This document shows positions 33,403-42,067 of a stretch of DNA of 64,000 nucleotides, piece by piece. The notes beneath the pieces were generated by a model, which searched no databases, had not been told where the DNA came from, and saw only the letters and a program-made list of their open reading frames with translations. Made by a program: the position numbers and the translations under genes. The stretch comes from Streptomyces spectabilis (GTDB lineage: Bacteria; Actinomycetota; Actinomycetes; Streptomycetales; Streptomycetaceae). Where the stretch lies: assembly GCF_008704795.1 (NCBI RefSeq), contig NZ_CP023690.1, positions 2,552,501-2,616,500 on the forward strand. Direction: 5' to 3'. Positions within the stretch are counted from its first letter, which is position 1. Each line of letters begins with the position of its first letter.

Positions 33403-34349
33403 CCGCCACGACGACCGCCACCCCCGCGCACGCGGCGGAGCCCGCCGCCGCGCCGCGCCCCTCGCCCCGGCTGCGCGCCTGGGTCACCCGGGCCCCGCTG
33501 CTCCCCGCCCTCATCTTCATGATCGCCGTGACCCAGCTGCCGTTCGTGGCCACGCTCGTGATCTCGTTCTTCGACTGGAACGCGCTCTACCCCGACGCGC
33601 GCGCTTTCACCGGCCTCGCCAACTACCAAGAGGTCCTCACGGACGCCGACCTGCGCAAGTCCGTCCTGACGACGATCGTCCTGACGGCGACGGTGGTCCT
33701 CGCGAGCCTCGTCATCGGGCTCGGCCTCGCGCTGCTCCTGGACCGCAGGTTCCGCGGCCGGGGCGTGGTCCGCACCCTGCTCATCGCGCCGTTCCTGCTC
33801 GTCCCGGTCGCGGCGGCCCTGCTGTGGAAGCACGTCCTCTACAACCCCGAGTACGGCCTGTTCAACGGGGTCCTGCACTGGGTGGGCGGCGACGGCGCCA
33901 CCCAGCCCGACTGGATCTCCAACACCCCGCTGCTCGCCGTCGAGCTGGCCCTGATCTGGCAGTGGACGCCGTTCATGATGCTGATCCTGCTGGCCGGGCT
34001 GCAGAGCCGTGACCCCGAACTCATCGAGGCGGCCCGGATGGACGGCGCGGGCAACTGGCAGGTGTTCCGCCATCTGACCTTCCCCCATCTGCGCCGCTAC
34101 CTCGAACTGGGCGGGCTGCTCGGCTCGATCTACATCGTGCAGAACTTCGACGCCGTCTTCACGATCACCTCCGGCGGCCTCGGCACCGCGAACCTGCCCT
34201 ACACCGTCTACCAGAGCTTCTACCAGGCCCACGAGAACGGTCTGGCGTCCGCCGCCGGTGTGCTCGTCGTCATCGGCTCGATCGTCATCGCGACCTTCGC
34301 GCTGCGCGTGGTGTCGTCACTGTTCCGCGAGGAGGCGTCCCGCGCATGA
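33399..34349 (+). CDS. ABC transporter permease, MalF-like subunit
   Basis: A 316-residue six-helix permease. Hydrophobic segments include LLPALIFMIAVTQLPFVATL and TIVLTATVVLASLVIGLGLAL; the cytoplasmic EAA loop is EAARMDGAGNWQVFRHLTFP. It overlaps the binding-protein stop by four bases and the next permease start by four. With its partner it forms the channel for a sugar or polyol. Confidence 0.93.
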   Translation: MTATTTATPAHAAEPAAAPRPSPRLRAWVTRAPLLPALIFMIAVTQLPFVATLVISFFDWNALYPDARAFTGLANYQEVLTDADLRKSVLTTIVLTATVVLASLVIGLGLALLLDRRFRGRGVVRTLLIAPFLLVPVAAALLWKHVLYNPEYGLFNGVLHWVGGDGATQPDWISNTPLLAVELALIWQWTPFMMLILLAGLQSRDPELIEAARMDGAGNWQVFRHLTFPHLRRYLELGGLLGSIYIVQNFDAVFTITSGGLGTANLPYTVYQSFYQAHENGLASAAGVLVVIGSIVIATFALRVVSSLFREEASRA

Positions 34350-35176
34350 ACACCGTAAGGGCGAAGCGGCTCGGCCTGGGCCTGACGGCCTGGCTGGCCG
34401 GGATCGTGTTCTTCCTGCCGATCGCCTGGATGGCCCTGACGTCCTTCCACTCCGAGGAGGACGCGGCGACCAATCCGCCCTCGCTCGCCGCGTCGCTCAC
34501 CCTGGACGGCTACCGCGAGTTCTTCGGCGCGGACGGCGGCGCGAGCCCCTGGCCCTCGCTGATCAACTCCCTGGTGGCGTCGACGGCGTCCACCCTGCTC
34601 GTCCTGGTCCTGGCGCTGCCCGCCGCGTACGCGCTGTCCGTCCGCCGGGTGCGCAAGTGGACCGACGTCCTGTTCTTCTTCCTCTCCACGAAGATGCTGC
34701 CGGTGGTGGCGGGCCTGCTGCCGATCTACCTCTTCGCGAAGAACACCGGCCTCCTCGACAACATCTGGCTCCTGGTCCTCCTCTACACCTCGATGAACCT
34801 GCCGATCGCCGTCTGGATGATGCAGTCGTTCCTGTCCGAGGTGCCGGTCGCCGTCATCGAGGCCGCCCATGTGGACGGCGCGCGGCTGCCCACGATCCTC
34901 ACCCGCATCGTCGCGCCCATCGCCCTGCCCGGCATCGCCGCGACCGCCCTGATCTGCTTCATCTTCAGCTGGAACGAACTGCTCTTCGCCCGGGTGCTCA
35001 CCGGCGTCGTCGCCCAGACCGCACCCGTGTTCCTGACCGGCTTCATCACCAGCCAGGGCCTGTTCCTGGCCAAGGTGTGCGCCGCGTCGCTCGTCATCTC
35101 CCTGCCGGTGCTCGCCGCGGGGTTCGCCGCCCAGGACAAACTGGTCCAGGGCCTGTCGTTGGGAGCCGTCAAGTGA
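34346..35176 (+). CDS. ABC transporter permease, MalG-like subunit
   Basis: A 276-residue permease of the MalG group: LAGIVFFLPIAWMALTSFHS first segment and the EAA loop EAAHVDGARLPTILTRIVAP. It ends QDKLVQGLSLGAVK, the normal end for this subunit. It overlaps both neighbours by four bases. There is no ATPase gene in the operon; streptomycete carbohydrate importers commonly use the shared MsiK ATPase encoded elsewhere. Confidence 0.93.
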   Translation: MNTVRAKRLGLGLTAWLAGIVFFLPIAWMALTSFHSEEDAATNPPSLAASLTLDGYREFFGADGGASPWPSLINSLVASTASTLLVLVLALPAAYALSVRRVRKWTDVLFFFLSTKMLPVVAGLLPIYLFAKNTGLLDNIWLLVLLYTSMNLPIAVWMMQSFLSEVPVAVIEAAHVDGARLPTILTRIVAPIALPGIAATALICFIFSWNELLFARVLTGVVAQTAPVFLTGFITSQGLFLAKVCAASLVISLPVLAAGFAAQDKLVQGLSLGAVK

Positions 35177-36162
35177 AGGCCGCCATCATCGAGTCCGTCG
35201 GCACCGCGGTGGTCGGCGAGGTGCCCGACCCCACGCCCGGGCCGCGCGACGTCGTCGTCGAAGTCGCCGCGTGCGGCCTGTGCGGGACCGATCTGCACAT
35301 CCTCCAGGGCGAGTTCGCGCCGACGCTGCCCGTCGTGCCGGGGCACGAGTTCGCGGGCACGGTGGTGGCGGTCGGCACCGCCGTCACCGAGGTGCGGACG
35401 GGCGACCGCGTCGCCGTCGACCCCTCCCTCTACTGCTACGAGTGCCGCTACTGCCGCACCGGCCACAACAACCTGTGCGAGCGGTGGGCGGCGATCGGCG
35501 TCACCCGGGCCGGGGGCGCCGCCCAGTACGCGGTGGCTCCCGTCGCCAACTGCGTACGGCTTCCCGAGCACGTGCGCACCGAGGACGCGGCGCTCATCGA
35601 GCCCCTCTCCTGCGCGGTGCGCGGCTACGACGTGCTGCGCGCGCGGCTCGGAGCGCACGTGCTGATCTACGGGTCCGGGACCATGGGCCTGATGATGCTG
35701 GAGCTGGCCAAGCGGACGGGCGCGGCGAGCGTGGACGTCGTCGACCTCAACCCCGACCGGCTCGCCACCGCCGAGCAGCTCGGTGTCACGGGGGCGGCCG
35801 CGCACGCCGACGAGCTCGACCGGCCGCGGCGGTGGGACGTCGTCGTCGACGCCACGGGGAACGCGGCGGCGATCCAGGACGGCCTGGGGAGGGTGGCCAA
35901 GGCCGGCACCTTCCTCCAGTTCGGGGTGGCGGACTACGACACGCGCGTGACGATCGACCCCTACCGCATCTACAACCAGGAGATCACCATCACGGGCTCC
36001 ATGGCCGTCCTGCACAGCTACGAGCGCGCCGCGGAACTCTTCGCGAACGGAGTGCTCGACCCTGACGTCTTCATCAGCGACCGCCTGCCCCTGACGGAAT
36101 ACCCGCAGGCCCTGGCCAGGTTCGCCGCGGGCGAGGGCCGGAAGATCGTGGTGCTTCCCTAG
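35173..36162 (+). CDS. Zinc-dependent polyol dehydrogenase (sorbitol/xylitol dehydrogenase-like MDR)
   Basis: A 329-residue medium-chain dehydrogenase. Catalytic zinc ligands are in ACGLCGTDLHI and PGHEFAG; the structural-zinc lobe is CYECRYCRTGHNNLC with its four cysteines. The NAD loop is IYGSGTMGLMMLELAKR with the acidic residue in VVDLNPDR, favouring NAD. A GTG start overlaps the permease stop. Placed last in a DeoR-ABC operon, it should oxidise the imported polyol to a ketose. Confidence 0.9.
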   Translation: MKAAIIESVGTAVVGEVPDPTPGPRDVVVEVAACGLCGTDLHILQGEFAPTLPVVPGHEFAGTVVAVGTAVTEVRTGDRVAVDPSLYCYECRYCRTGHNNLCERWAAIGVTRAGGAAQYAVAPVANCVRLPEHVRTEDAALIEPLSCAVRGYDVLRARLGAHVLIYGSGTMGLMMLELAKRTGAASVDVVDLNPDRLATAEQLGVTGAAAHADELDRPRRWDVVVDATGNAAAIQDGLGRVAKAGTFLQFGVADYDTRVTIDPYRIYNQEITITGSMAVLHSYERAAELFANGVLDPDVFISDRLPLTEYPQALARFAAGEGRKIVVLP

Positions 36163-36233
36163 CCGGGGTCAAGGACGGGGAAATCGGGCCGGGGTAAGGG
36201 AACGGCAAAGTCCTTCCGCTCGTTACCCCAGGC

Positions 36234-37466
36234 ATGACAGCTATGACCCCCGGCTCGAACATCCCGCTCGCCGCGACCCGCGTCGCCGTGGACGTCTCCG
36301 CCCCCGTGCGGCTAGACGTATCGGGCCTGCTGCTCACCGCCGACGGCAAGGTGCGCTCCGACGACGACTTCATCTTCTACAACCAGCCCACGGGCCCCGG
36401 CGTGACGTACCGCTCCGGCGGCGGCAGCACGCCGGACGCGATCACGGTGGACACCGGTGCCGTCCCGCCCGGCATCGAGAAGATCGTCGTCACGGCGAGC
36501 CCGGACGCGGCAGGCCAGACCTTCCAGGGCGTCGAGCCCACCGCCACCATCCGCAACGCGGACGACGGCTCGGTGCTCGCCACCTTCACCCCGCCCCAGC
36601 TCGGCGCCGAGACGGCCCTGGTCATCGTGGAGGTCTATCTGCGCAACGGCGCCTGGAAGGCCCGCGCGGTCGGCCAGGGCTATGCGAACGGCCTCGCGGG
36701 CATCGCGACGGACTTCGGCGTCTCGGTCGAGGAGCCCGCCCCGGCCGCCGCGCCCCCACAGCCCGCCGCGCCGACCATGGCGCCCCCGTCCGGCCCGCCG
36801 GTCCAGGGCCCGCCGCCGCCCGCCGCGGCCCCGCAGCCCGCCGCCCCGCAGGCCCCCGCGGCCCCGGCCGCCCCCGCCCCCGGCGCCGGGAAGATCAATC
36901 TGGACAAGGGCCGCGTCAGCCTCCAGAAGAACCAGACGGTGTCCCTGGTCAAGGGCGGCCGCCCGCTGCTCTCCCAGGTCAAGATGGGCCTCGGCTGGGA
37001 GCCCGCGTTCCGCGGCAAGGACATCGACCTGGACGCCTCGGTCATCGCGTACGGCCCGCAGCGCAACCACATCGACAGCTGCTACTTCGGCAAGCTGTCC
37101 ATCCTGCACGGCTCCGTCAAGCACTCCGGCGACAACCTCACGGGCGAGGGCGGCGGTGACGACGAGGTGATCGTCGTGGACCTCGGCCGTCTCCCCCAGG
37201 AGGTCAGCGGCCTGGTCTTCACCGTGAACTCCTTCTCGGGCCAGAAGTTCACGGAGGTCGCCAAGGCCTACTGCCGCCTCATCGACGCGGCCACCGGCGA
37301 GGAGCTGGTCCGCTTCGACCTGACGAACGCGGAGGCGCAGACCGGCGTCATGATGGCCAAGCTCATCCGCCAGTTCTCCGGCGAGTGGGAGATGACCGCC
37401 ATGGGCGACTTCGTCAAGTCCCGCACGGTCCGTGGCATGGTGAAGCCCGCCGCACAGGCCCTGTAG
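36234..37466 (+). CDS. TerD family protein with two TerD domains
   Basis: A 410-residue cytosolic protein. The first TerD domain covers about 1-170 (SGLLLTADGKVRSDDDFIFYN, then PPGIEKIVVTASPD and LRNGAWKARAVGQGYANGL) and the second about 220-400 (GLGWEPAFRGKDIDLDASVIAY, then GDDEVIVVDLGRLPQEV). A Pro/Ala linker of ~60 residues joins them. Asp-rich loops in TerD bind calcium. The family is tied to tellurite and stress responses and to development in Streptomyces. No other ter gene adjoins it. Confidence 0.9.
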   Translation: MTAMTPGSNIPLAATRVAVDVSAPVRLDVSGLLLTADGKVRSDDDFIFYNQPTGPGVTYRSGGGSTPDAITVDTGAVPPGIEKIVVTASPDAAGQTFQGVEPTATIRNADDGSVLATFTPPQLGAETALVIVEVYLRNGAWKARAVGQGYANGLAGIATDFGVSVEEPAPAAAPPQPAAPTMAPPSGPPVQGPPPPAAAPQPAAPQAPAAPAAPAPGAGKINLDKGRVSLQKNQTVSLVKGGRPLLSQVKMGLGWEPAFRGKDIDLDASVIAYGPQRNHIDSCYFGKLSILHGSVKHSGDNLTGEGGGDDEVIVVDLGRLPQEVSGLVFTVNSFSGQKFTEVAKAYCRLIDAATGEELVRFDLTNAEAQTGVMMAKLIRQFSGEWEMTAMGDFVKSRTVRGMVKPAAQAL

Positions 37467-37490
37467 GCGGGCGCCGGCGCCGGCGCCCGC
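37467..37490. terminator. Perfect GC palindrome between terD and phoX
   Basis: The 24 bases after the terD stop form one uninterrupted self-complementary sequence (GCGGGCGCCGGC and its inverse). It lies between convergent genes and can form a hairpin on either strand. Confidence 0.75.
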
Positions 37491-37516
37491 CCCGATCCGG
37501 GATCCGCCGGGTGAGG

Positions 37517-38959
37517 TCAGGGGCGCTGGCGCCGCCACGGTCCGGTGATCGCGAGCATGATGCCGGGCGTCTGGATGTTGGCGTACAGCGTCCTGCCGTC
37601 CGGCGAGAAGGTGACGCCGGTGAACTCGCTGTAGGCGGGCTTCTCCGGCGTGCCCTCGTTGAGTTCGTTGCGGGCGATCGGGTAGGTGCGGCCGCGGTCC
37701 GTGGCGCCGAACAGGTGCTGGATCCCGTCGCCGTCCTCGGCGATGACCAGTCCGCCGTACGGCGAGACGGTGATGTTGTCCGGGCCGTCGAAGGCGCCGT
37801 CCTTGCCCGGGTCCTGGTTCACGCCCAGCAGCACCTTCAGGGTCAGGGTGCGGCGGCCCGGGTGGTAGAACCACACCTGCCCGTCGTGCTGCGCGCCGGG
37901 GCTCTCCTCGCGGGCGTAGGAGGAGACGATGTACGCGCCGCCGTCGCCCCACCACATGCCTTCGAGCTTGCGGGCGCGGGTGACGGCGCCGGTGGTGAAC
38001 TGCTTGCGGACCGGGACCGTGCGGGCGTCGCGATCGGGGACCTCCACCCAGTCGACGCCGTAGACGGTGCCGATCCGCGTGGCCCGGGACAGGTCGTCGA
38101 CGAACCGGCCGCCGGAGTCGAAGCACTTGGGCGCCTTCAGGACGCCCGCGTCGTCGGCGAGGGCGCGCAGCTTGCCGCGGCCGTGCTTGAAGCCGTGCGG
38201 CGGGGTCCAGCGGTAGAACAGGCCGTTGGGCCCCGAGGCGTCCTCCGTGAGGTACAGGTGGCCGCGCTTGGGGTCGACGACGACGGCCTCGTGGGCGTAG
38301 CGGCCCAGGGCCTTGAGGGGCTTGGGGGCGCGGTTGGCGCGCCGGTCGTAGGGGTCGACCTCGAAGACGTAGCCGTGGTCCTTGGTCATGCCGTTCTGGC
38401 CGGCCTTGTCCTCGGTCTCCTCGCAGGTCAGCCAGGTGCCCCAGGGGGTGGACCCGCCCGCGCAGTTGGTGCTGGTGCCCGCGACGCCGACCCACTCGGC
38501 GACCTGGCCGCCGCGCCGGTGCTCGACGACGGTGCAGCCGCCGGAGGCCGCCGGGTCGTAGACGAGGCCCTCGGTCAGCGGGACCGGGTGCTTCCACTTG
38601 GTGCGGGCGCCGCTCAGCTCGTGGTTGTTGACGAGCAGCGTCACCCCGCGCGGCCCGTCGAAGGTCGCGGTGCCGTCGTGGTTGGAGGGCGTGAACTCGC
38701 CCGTCTCCAGCTTGGTCCTGCCGCTGTACGTGAGGACGCGGTAGGAGAATCCGGCGGGCAGGGCGAGCAGGCCCTTCGGGTCGGGCAGGAGCGGGCCGTA
38801 GCCGGGCCCGCCGTGGCCGTGCGCGTCGGCCGCGTCGAGGTCCGGTGCGGCGAGGGCGCCGGGCGCGGTGGCGAGCGCGCCGACGCTGCCGACGAGCGCG
38901 ACGCCCGCCCCGGTGAGCGCGGATCGTCTGGCGAAGTCCCTGCGGGTGAGCGACGACAT
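37517..38959 (-). CDS. PhoX-type alkaline phosphatase (DUF839), TAT-exported
   Basis: A 480-residue secreted protein. The twin-arginine signal is SSLTRRDFARRSALTGAGVAL and ends near GALAAPDL. The body is the PhoX beta-propeller: GVTLLVNNHELSGARTK, GGSTPWGTWLTCEETED, YAHEAVVVDPKRGHLYLTED and PDNITVSPYGGLVIAEDGDG each match the family's metal-binding blades. PhoX enzymes use Ca/Fe to hydrolyse phosphate esters outside the cell. An exact enzyme function is inferred; some actinobacterial members are unassigned. A PHO-box-like element lies upstream. Confidence 0.85.
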   Translation of the reverse strand: MSSLTRRDFARRSALTGAGVALVGSVGALATAPGALAAPDLDAADAHGHGGPGYGPLLPDPKGLLALPAGFSYRVLTYSGRTKLETGEFTPSNHDGTATFDGPRGVTLLVNNHELSGARTKWKHPVPLTEGLVYDPAASGGCTVVEHRRGGQVAEWVGVAGTSTNCAGGSTPWGTWLTCEETEDKAGQNGMTKDHGYVFEVDPYDRRANRAPKPLKALGRYAHEAVVVDPKRGHLYLTEDASGPNGLFYRWTPPHGFKHGRGKLRALADDAGVLKAPKCFDSGGRFVDDLSRATRIGTVYGVDWVEVPDRDARTVPVRKQFTTGAVTRARKLEGMWWGDGGAYIVSSYAREESPGAQHDGQVWFYHPGRRTLTLKVLLGVNQDPGKDGAFDGPDNITVSPYGGLVIAEDGDGIQHLFGATDRGRTYPIARNELNEGTPEKPAYSEFTGVTFSPDGRTLYANIQTPGIMLAITGPWRRQRP

Positions 38960-39053
38960 GGTTTCTCCTCGGGCCTGAGGGAGCGAATGCTGGCGTTCGG
39001 GCCCGTCCTGGGCGTGCGTACCGCCGGGCCGCTGTCGGCGTCAGATTCCCGCT

Positions 39054-39075
39054 CACGTATAAACGGCGGTTGAAC
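39054..39075 (-). promoter_or_regulatory. PHO-box-like direct repeat upstream of phoX
   Basis: On the minus strand two adjacent 11-base units read GTTCAACCGCC and GTTTATACGTG, resembling the GTTCACC-type PhoP repeat of Streptomyces. The first unit fits well, the second poorly. The position, ~95 bases ahead of the start, suits activation under phosphate limitation. Confidence 0.4.
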
Positions 39076-39145
39076 ACTGCCCGACTTCGGCGGTCGACTT
39101 CCGGAGTACGGCGTTCCAAGGGACATCAGGGACCGGGAGATCCGT

Positions 39146-39913
39146 ATGACTGTGCAGAACACCGGCCGCCGCGTGCTGATCAGCGGTGCCTCACGCGGCC
39201 TCGGCCGGGCCCTCGCCCGGGCGTTCGCGGACAACGGCGACCGGGTCGCGGTGCACTTCGGCGCCCGTGAGCAGGAGGCGCGCGAGACGCTCGACTCGCT
39301 CGCCGGTGACGGGCACGCGCTCGTCGGCGGCGATCTGTCGGACCCCACCGGGGCGAAGGACGTCGCGGACCGCGCGGCCGCGGCGCTCAGGGGCATCGAC
39401 GTGCTCGTCAACAACGCCGCCGTGAACCTGCCGCACCCGCCCGCCACCACCTCGTACGAGGACTGGGCGGCCCTGTGGCAGCGGCACACCGCCGTCAACC
39501 TGCTGGCGACGGCGAACCTCAGCCACCTCGCCGCGCACCGGATGATCGGCCAGGGCACGGGCGGCCGCATCCTCAACGTCGGCTCGCGCGGCGCCTTCCG
39601 GGGCGAGCCCGACCACCCCGCGTACGGCGCGACCAAGGCGGCCGTGCACGCGCTCGGCCAGTCCCTCGCGGTGGCGCTCGCCCCGCACGGCATCGCGGTG
39701 GCGTCGGTCGCGCCCGGCTTCTTCGCCACCGAGCGCGTCGCGCACCGCCTCAGCGGTGCGGAGGGCGAGGCCATCCGGGCGCAGAGCCCGTTCGGACGCG
39801 CGGGCACCGCGGAGGAGATCGCGGCGGCGGTCCTCTGGCTGGCCTCGCCCGCCGCGGAGTGGGCGTCCGGCACGGTGATGGACCTCAACGGCGCCTCGTA
39901 TCTGCGGACTTGA
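39146..39913 (+). CDS. SDR family oxidoreductase
   Basis: A 255-residue classical short-chain dehydrogenase. SGASRGLGRALARAF binds the cofactor, NNAAVNLP is the NNAG block, the serine is in LNVGSRGAFRG and the Tyr-Lys pair is in AYGATKAAVHALG. The C-terminus WASGTVMDLNGASYLRT is typical of FabG-like enzymes. GGGAGATCC precedes the ATG. The substrate cannot be read. It is divergent from phoX. Confidence 0.92.
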   Translation: MTVQNTGRRVLISGASRGLGRALARAFADNGDRVAVHFGAREQEARETLDSLAGDGHALVGGDLSDPTGAKDVADRAAAALRGIDVLVNNAAVNLPHPPATTSYEDWAALWQRHTAVNLLATANLSHLAAHRMIGQGTGGRILNVGSRGAFRGEPDHPAYGATKAAVHALGQSLAVALAPHGIAVASVAPGFFATERVAHRLSGAEGEAIRAQSPFGRAGTAEEIAAAVLWLASPAAEWASGTVMDLNGASYLRT

Positions 39914-40120
39914 GCACTCCGCCGGGGGGGGCTCACCCGTGCGTCGCTCAGGTGTACGAAGATGACCGGCACGTAACTGGTCGGGAGGGTCTTCGTAAAC
40001 AAGGTCAACAGGCATGGAACGGCTGTAAAGCCATGATTTACCGCAGACCGCCTTGACCGCCGATGCCCCCGGCAATAAACAGACCCCTACCTGCATCACC
40101 CACGCGGGAGGCGAGCCGGA
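39914..40120 (+). promoter_or_regulatory. AT-richer leader of the trypsin-fold cluster
   Basis: A 207-base gap with a clear dip in GC content from about 39990 to 40085. GGCTGTAAAGCC at 40020-40031 can form a small hairpin (GGCT/AGCC). I cannot assign a promoter with confidence. Confidence 0.35.
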
Positions 40121-40357
40121 GTGGACGCACGCCAGGCACGCCACCTGCACGAGGACCAGCTGATGAGGCTGGCCAATGTGACCGGGGTCGGGATCGGGAG
40201 GGACGAACACTCGGGCGCGGACGTGATCATCGTCTTCGTCACCCGCCGAGTGCCTCGCGACCGGCTCCGGAACGAAGACGTGGTCCCGGACACGCTCGAA
40301 GGCGTCCCCGTGCGCGTGCTCGCGATCGGCGACGTCGGCGCGCAGGGCGGCCCCTGA
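40121..40357 (+). CDS. Small protein, free-standing copy of the N-terminal domain of the next gene
   Basis: A 78-residue protein from a GTG start with GGAGG upstream. Residues 15-75 match residues 37-102 of the following protein: LANVTGVGIG against LANVVGFGHG, then VFVTRRVP against VFVTQKVP, and the DV-P, G-P and IGDVGAQ/VGHIAAQ ends. It thus looks like a duplicated domain kept as a separate gene. It has no signal peptide and no known motif. It is 46 bases ahead of the trypsin-fold gene and probably co-transcribed. Confidence 0.75.
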   Translation: MDARQARHLHEDQLMRLANVTGVGIGRDEHSGADVIIVFVTRRVPRDRLRNEDVVPDTLEGVPVRVLAIGDVGAQGGP

Positions 40358-40403
40358 CGGCGCGATCCGGACCGCACACCTCCAGCCAGGGGAAACTCAG
40401 GAA

Positions 40404-41576
40404 ATGGGGTGGTCTGGCGTGAGCCAGTCCGAATGGATGCGCGGACCCACCGGCGGCACCCTCAGCGACAGTTCCCGGCAGCAGGCGCTCGGCGACTTCC
40501 TGCGCCGCGAGGAGCCGCTCGCGAACGTCGTCGGCTTCGGGCACGGCGTGAAGTGGACCGACGGGCAGCCCACCGGCGAGCCCGCCGTCCTGGTCTTCGT
40601 GACCCAGAAGGTACCGGAGTCGCTGCTTCCCGAACGGGATGTGATTCCGCGTCAGATGGACGACGGGACGCCCACCGACATCATCGCCGTCGGCCACATC
40701 GCCGCCCAGCGGCAGCAGCGCGCCGGCGTACGGGCCGAGAACCGCGGGCGACGCGCGTACGACGGCGACGGCGCCATCGGCGACCAGCTCGGCGGCGTCG
40801 GCCAGCCGCGGCTCGAAGAGCCCGGCGGACTCGGCGCCTTCGAGCCACAGCTGCTCAAGCGCCGGATGCGGCCGTGCCCCTCGGGCTTCTCCGTCGGCAA
40901 CGTCCGCGTGACCGCGGGCACGCTCGGCAGCGTCGTCTACGACTTCCTGCCCGGCGCCTCCGTCGACCCGCCCGCCGCGGGCCTCGGCGTACCGGCGAAG
41001 TTCTACATCCTGTCCAACAACCACGTGCTCGCCGACTCCAACCGGGCCCAGCTCGGCAGCCCCGTCGTCCAGCCCGGCGTCTTCGACGGCGGCCAGGACC
41101 CCGCGGACCGCATCGCGACCCTGGAGCGCTTCATCACGATCCAGTTCGCCCCGCAGATCCCGCTCGACCGGCACAACAACGTGGTCGACGCGGCCCTCGC
41201 GGCCGTGGACTTCCAGGACGCCACGCGCGAGCAGTACTTCAGCGGGGCGCCGCGCGCCTGGCGGCGCAAGACCAATGTGGCGGTGGGCGACCGCGTGAAG
41301 AAGTCCGGCCGCACCACCAACATCAGCTTCGGCCGCATCATCTCCGTCGACGCGACCGTCGACGTCAACTACGGCACGGCGGGCACCGCCCGGTTCAAGG
41401 ACCAGATCCTCACCACGAACATCTCCGCGGGGGGCGACTCCGGGTCCCTGGTGACGTCCTTCGACAACGTCGCGCTCGGGCTGCTCTTCGCCGGTTCGTC
41501 GACCGTCACCGTGATCAACCACATCGAGAACGTCCGCGCGCTGCTGCGCGTCGAGATGGCGGAGCAGCTGGCCTGA
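40404..41576 (+). CDS. Trypsin-fold serine protease-like protein with N-terminal unknown domain, no signal peptide
   Basis: A 390-residue protein. Residues ~37-102 form the domain shared with the small gene upstream. A Gly/Arg linker follows, then a chymotrypsin-like domain from about residue 160 with a complete triad in order: His207 in ILSNNHVLAD, Asp262 in NNVVDAALAAVD and Ser346 in ISAGGDSGSLV. GRTTNISFGRI lies between. No signal peptide or membrane segment is visible, so it may act in the cytoplasm, unusual for this fold. A GTG five codons later is an alternative start. Natural substrate unknown. Confidence 0.82.
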   Translation: MGWSGVSQSEWMRGPTGGTLSDSSRQQALGDFLRREEPLANVVGFGHGVKWTDGQPTGEPAVLVFVTQKVPESLLPERDVIPRQMDDGTPTDIIAVGHIAAQRQQRAGVRAENRGRRAYDGDGAIGDQLGGVGQPRLEEPGGLGAFEPQLLKRRMRPCPSGFSVGNVRVTAGTLGSVVYDFLPGASVDPPAAGLGVPAKFYILSNNHVLADSNRAQLGSPVVQPGVFDGGQDPADRIATLERFITIQFAPQIPLDRHNNVVDAALAAVDFQDATREQYFSGAPRAWRRKTNVAVGDRVKKSGRTTNISFGRIISVDATVDVNYGTAGTARFKDQILTTNISAGGDSGSLVTSFDNVALGLLFAGSSTVTVINHIENVRALLRVEMAEQLA

Positions 41577-41601
41577 CGGCCGGGAAGGGAGGGCCCACCC
41601 C

Positions 41602-42054
41602 ATGACCACCCAAGCACGCAAGCAGAAGGACAGGCCCCGCGCGGAGCACCACTTCTTCAACCCGCAGGGCGCCCAGGTCAAGACCCGTGACGAGGCGTTC
41701 GCCGCGCCCGCACAGCTGGAGGTCTCCGCGGAGGCCGTCGCGACGGCCTGCAAGCTCAGCCTCCACAACGGGCAGGTCACCTTCGAGATGGAGGTGAAGT
41801 ACAACCCCAACACCTACCCGCACGTCGTCATCGGCGGCCGGATCACCGCGGGCATCTGCGGTGCGCCCTGGGACATCACGGGCGGCCACATCGGCGACAC
41901 GCTGCGCCTCGACGCGAAGCGGGCGGGGCAGGGGTCCTGTGCGTCGACGATCACGATCGTCGGGCAGTACCAGAATCCGCCCGCGTACCGGGGCACGTAC
42001 GGCTTCGAGGGCGCCACGTCCTCGTTCCGCCACACCACCCGCTACGAGTGCTAG
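41602..42054 (+). CDS. Unknown beta-rich protein, third gene of the trypsin-fold cluster
   Basis: A 150-residue protein that I do not recognise. It follows the protease-like gene by 25 bases with GGGAAGGGAGGG ahead of its ATG, so it belongs to the same transcript. It has alternating polar/hydrophobic strands (QVTFEMEVKYNPNTYPHVV, TIVGQYQNPPAYRGTYGF) and cysteines in TACKL, GICGAP, GSCAS and at the very C-terminus (RYEC). No signal peptide. It could be a substrate, inhibitor or structural partner of the protease-like protein; this is inference. Confidence 0.65.
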   Translation: MTTQARKQKDRPRAEHHFFNPQGAQVKTRDEAFAAPAQLEVSAEAVATACKLSLHNGQVTFEMEVKYNPNTYPHVVIGGRITAGICGAPWDITGGHIGDTLRLDAKRAGQGSCASTITIVGQYQNPPAYRGTYGFEGATSSFRHTTRYEC

Positions 42055-42067
42055 CGCCCGGGTGCGG

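Noticed and set aside
40020..40031. Small GGCTGTAAAGCC hairpin as a riboswitch
   Set aside because: It is only a four-base-pair stem with no surrounding conserved structure that I can recognise.
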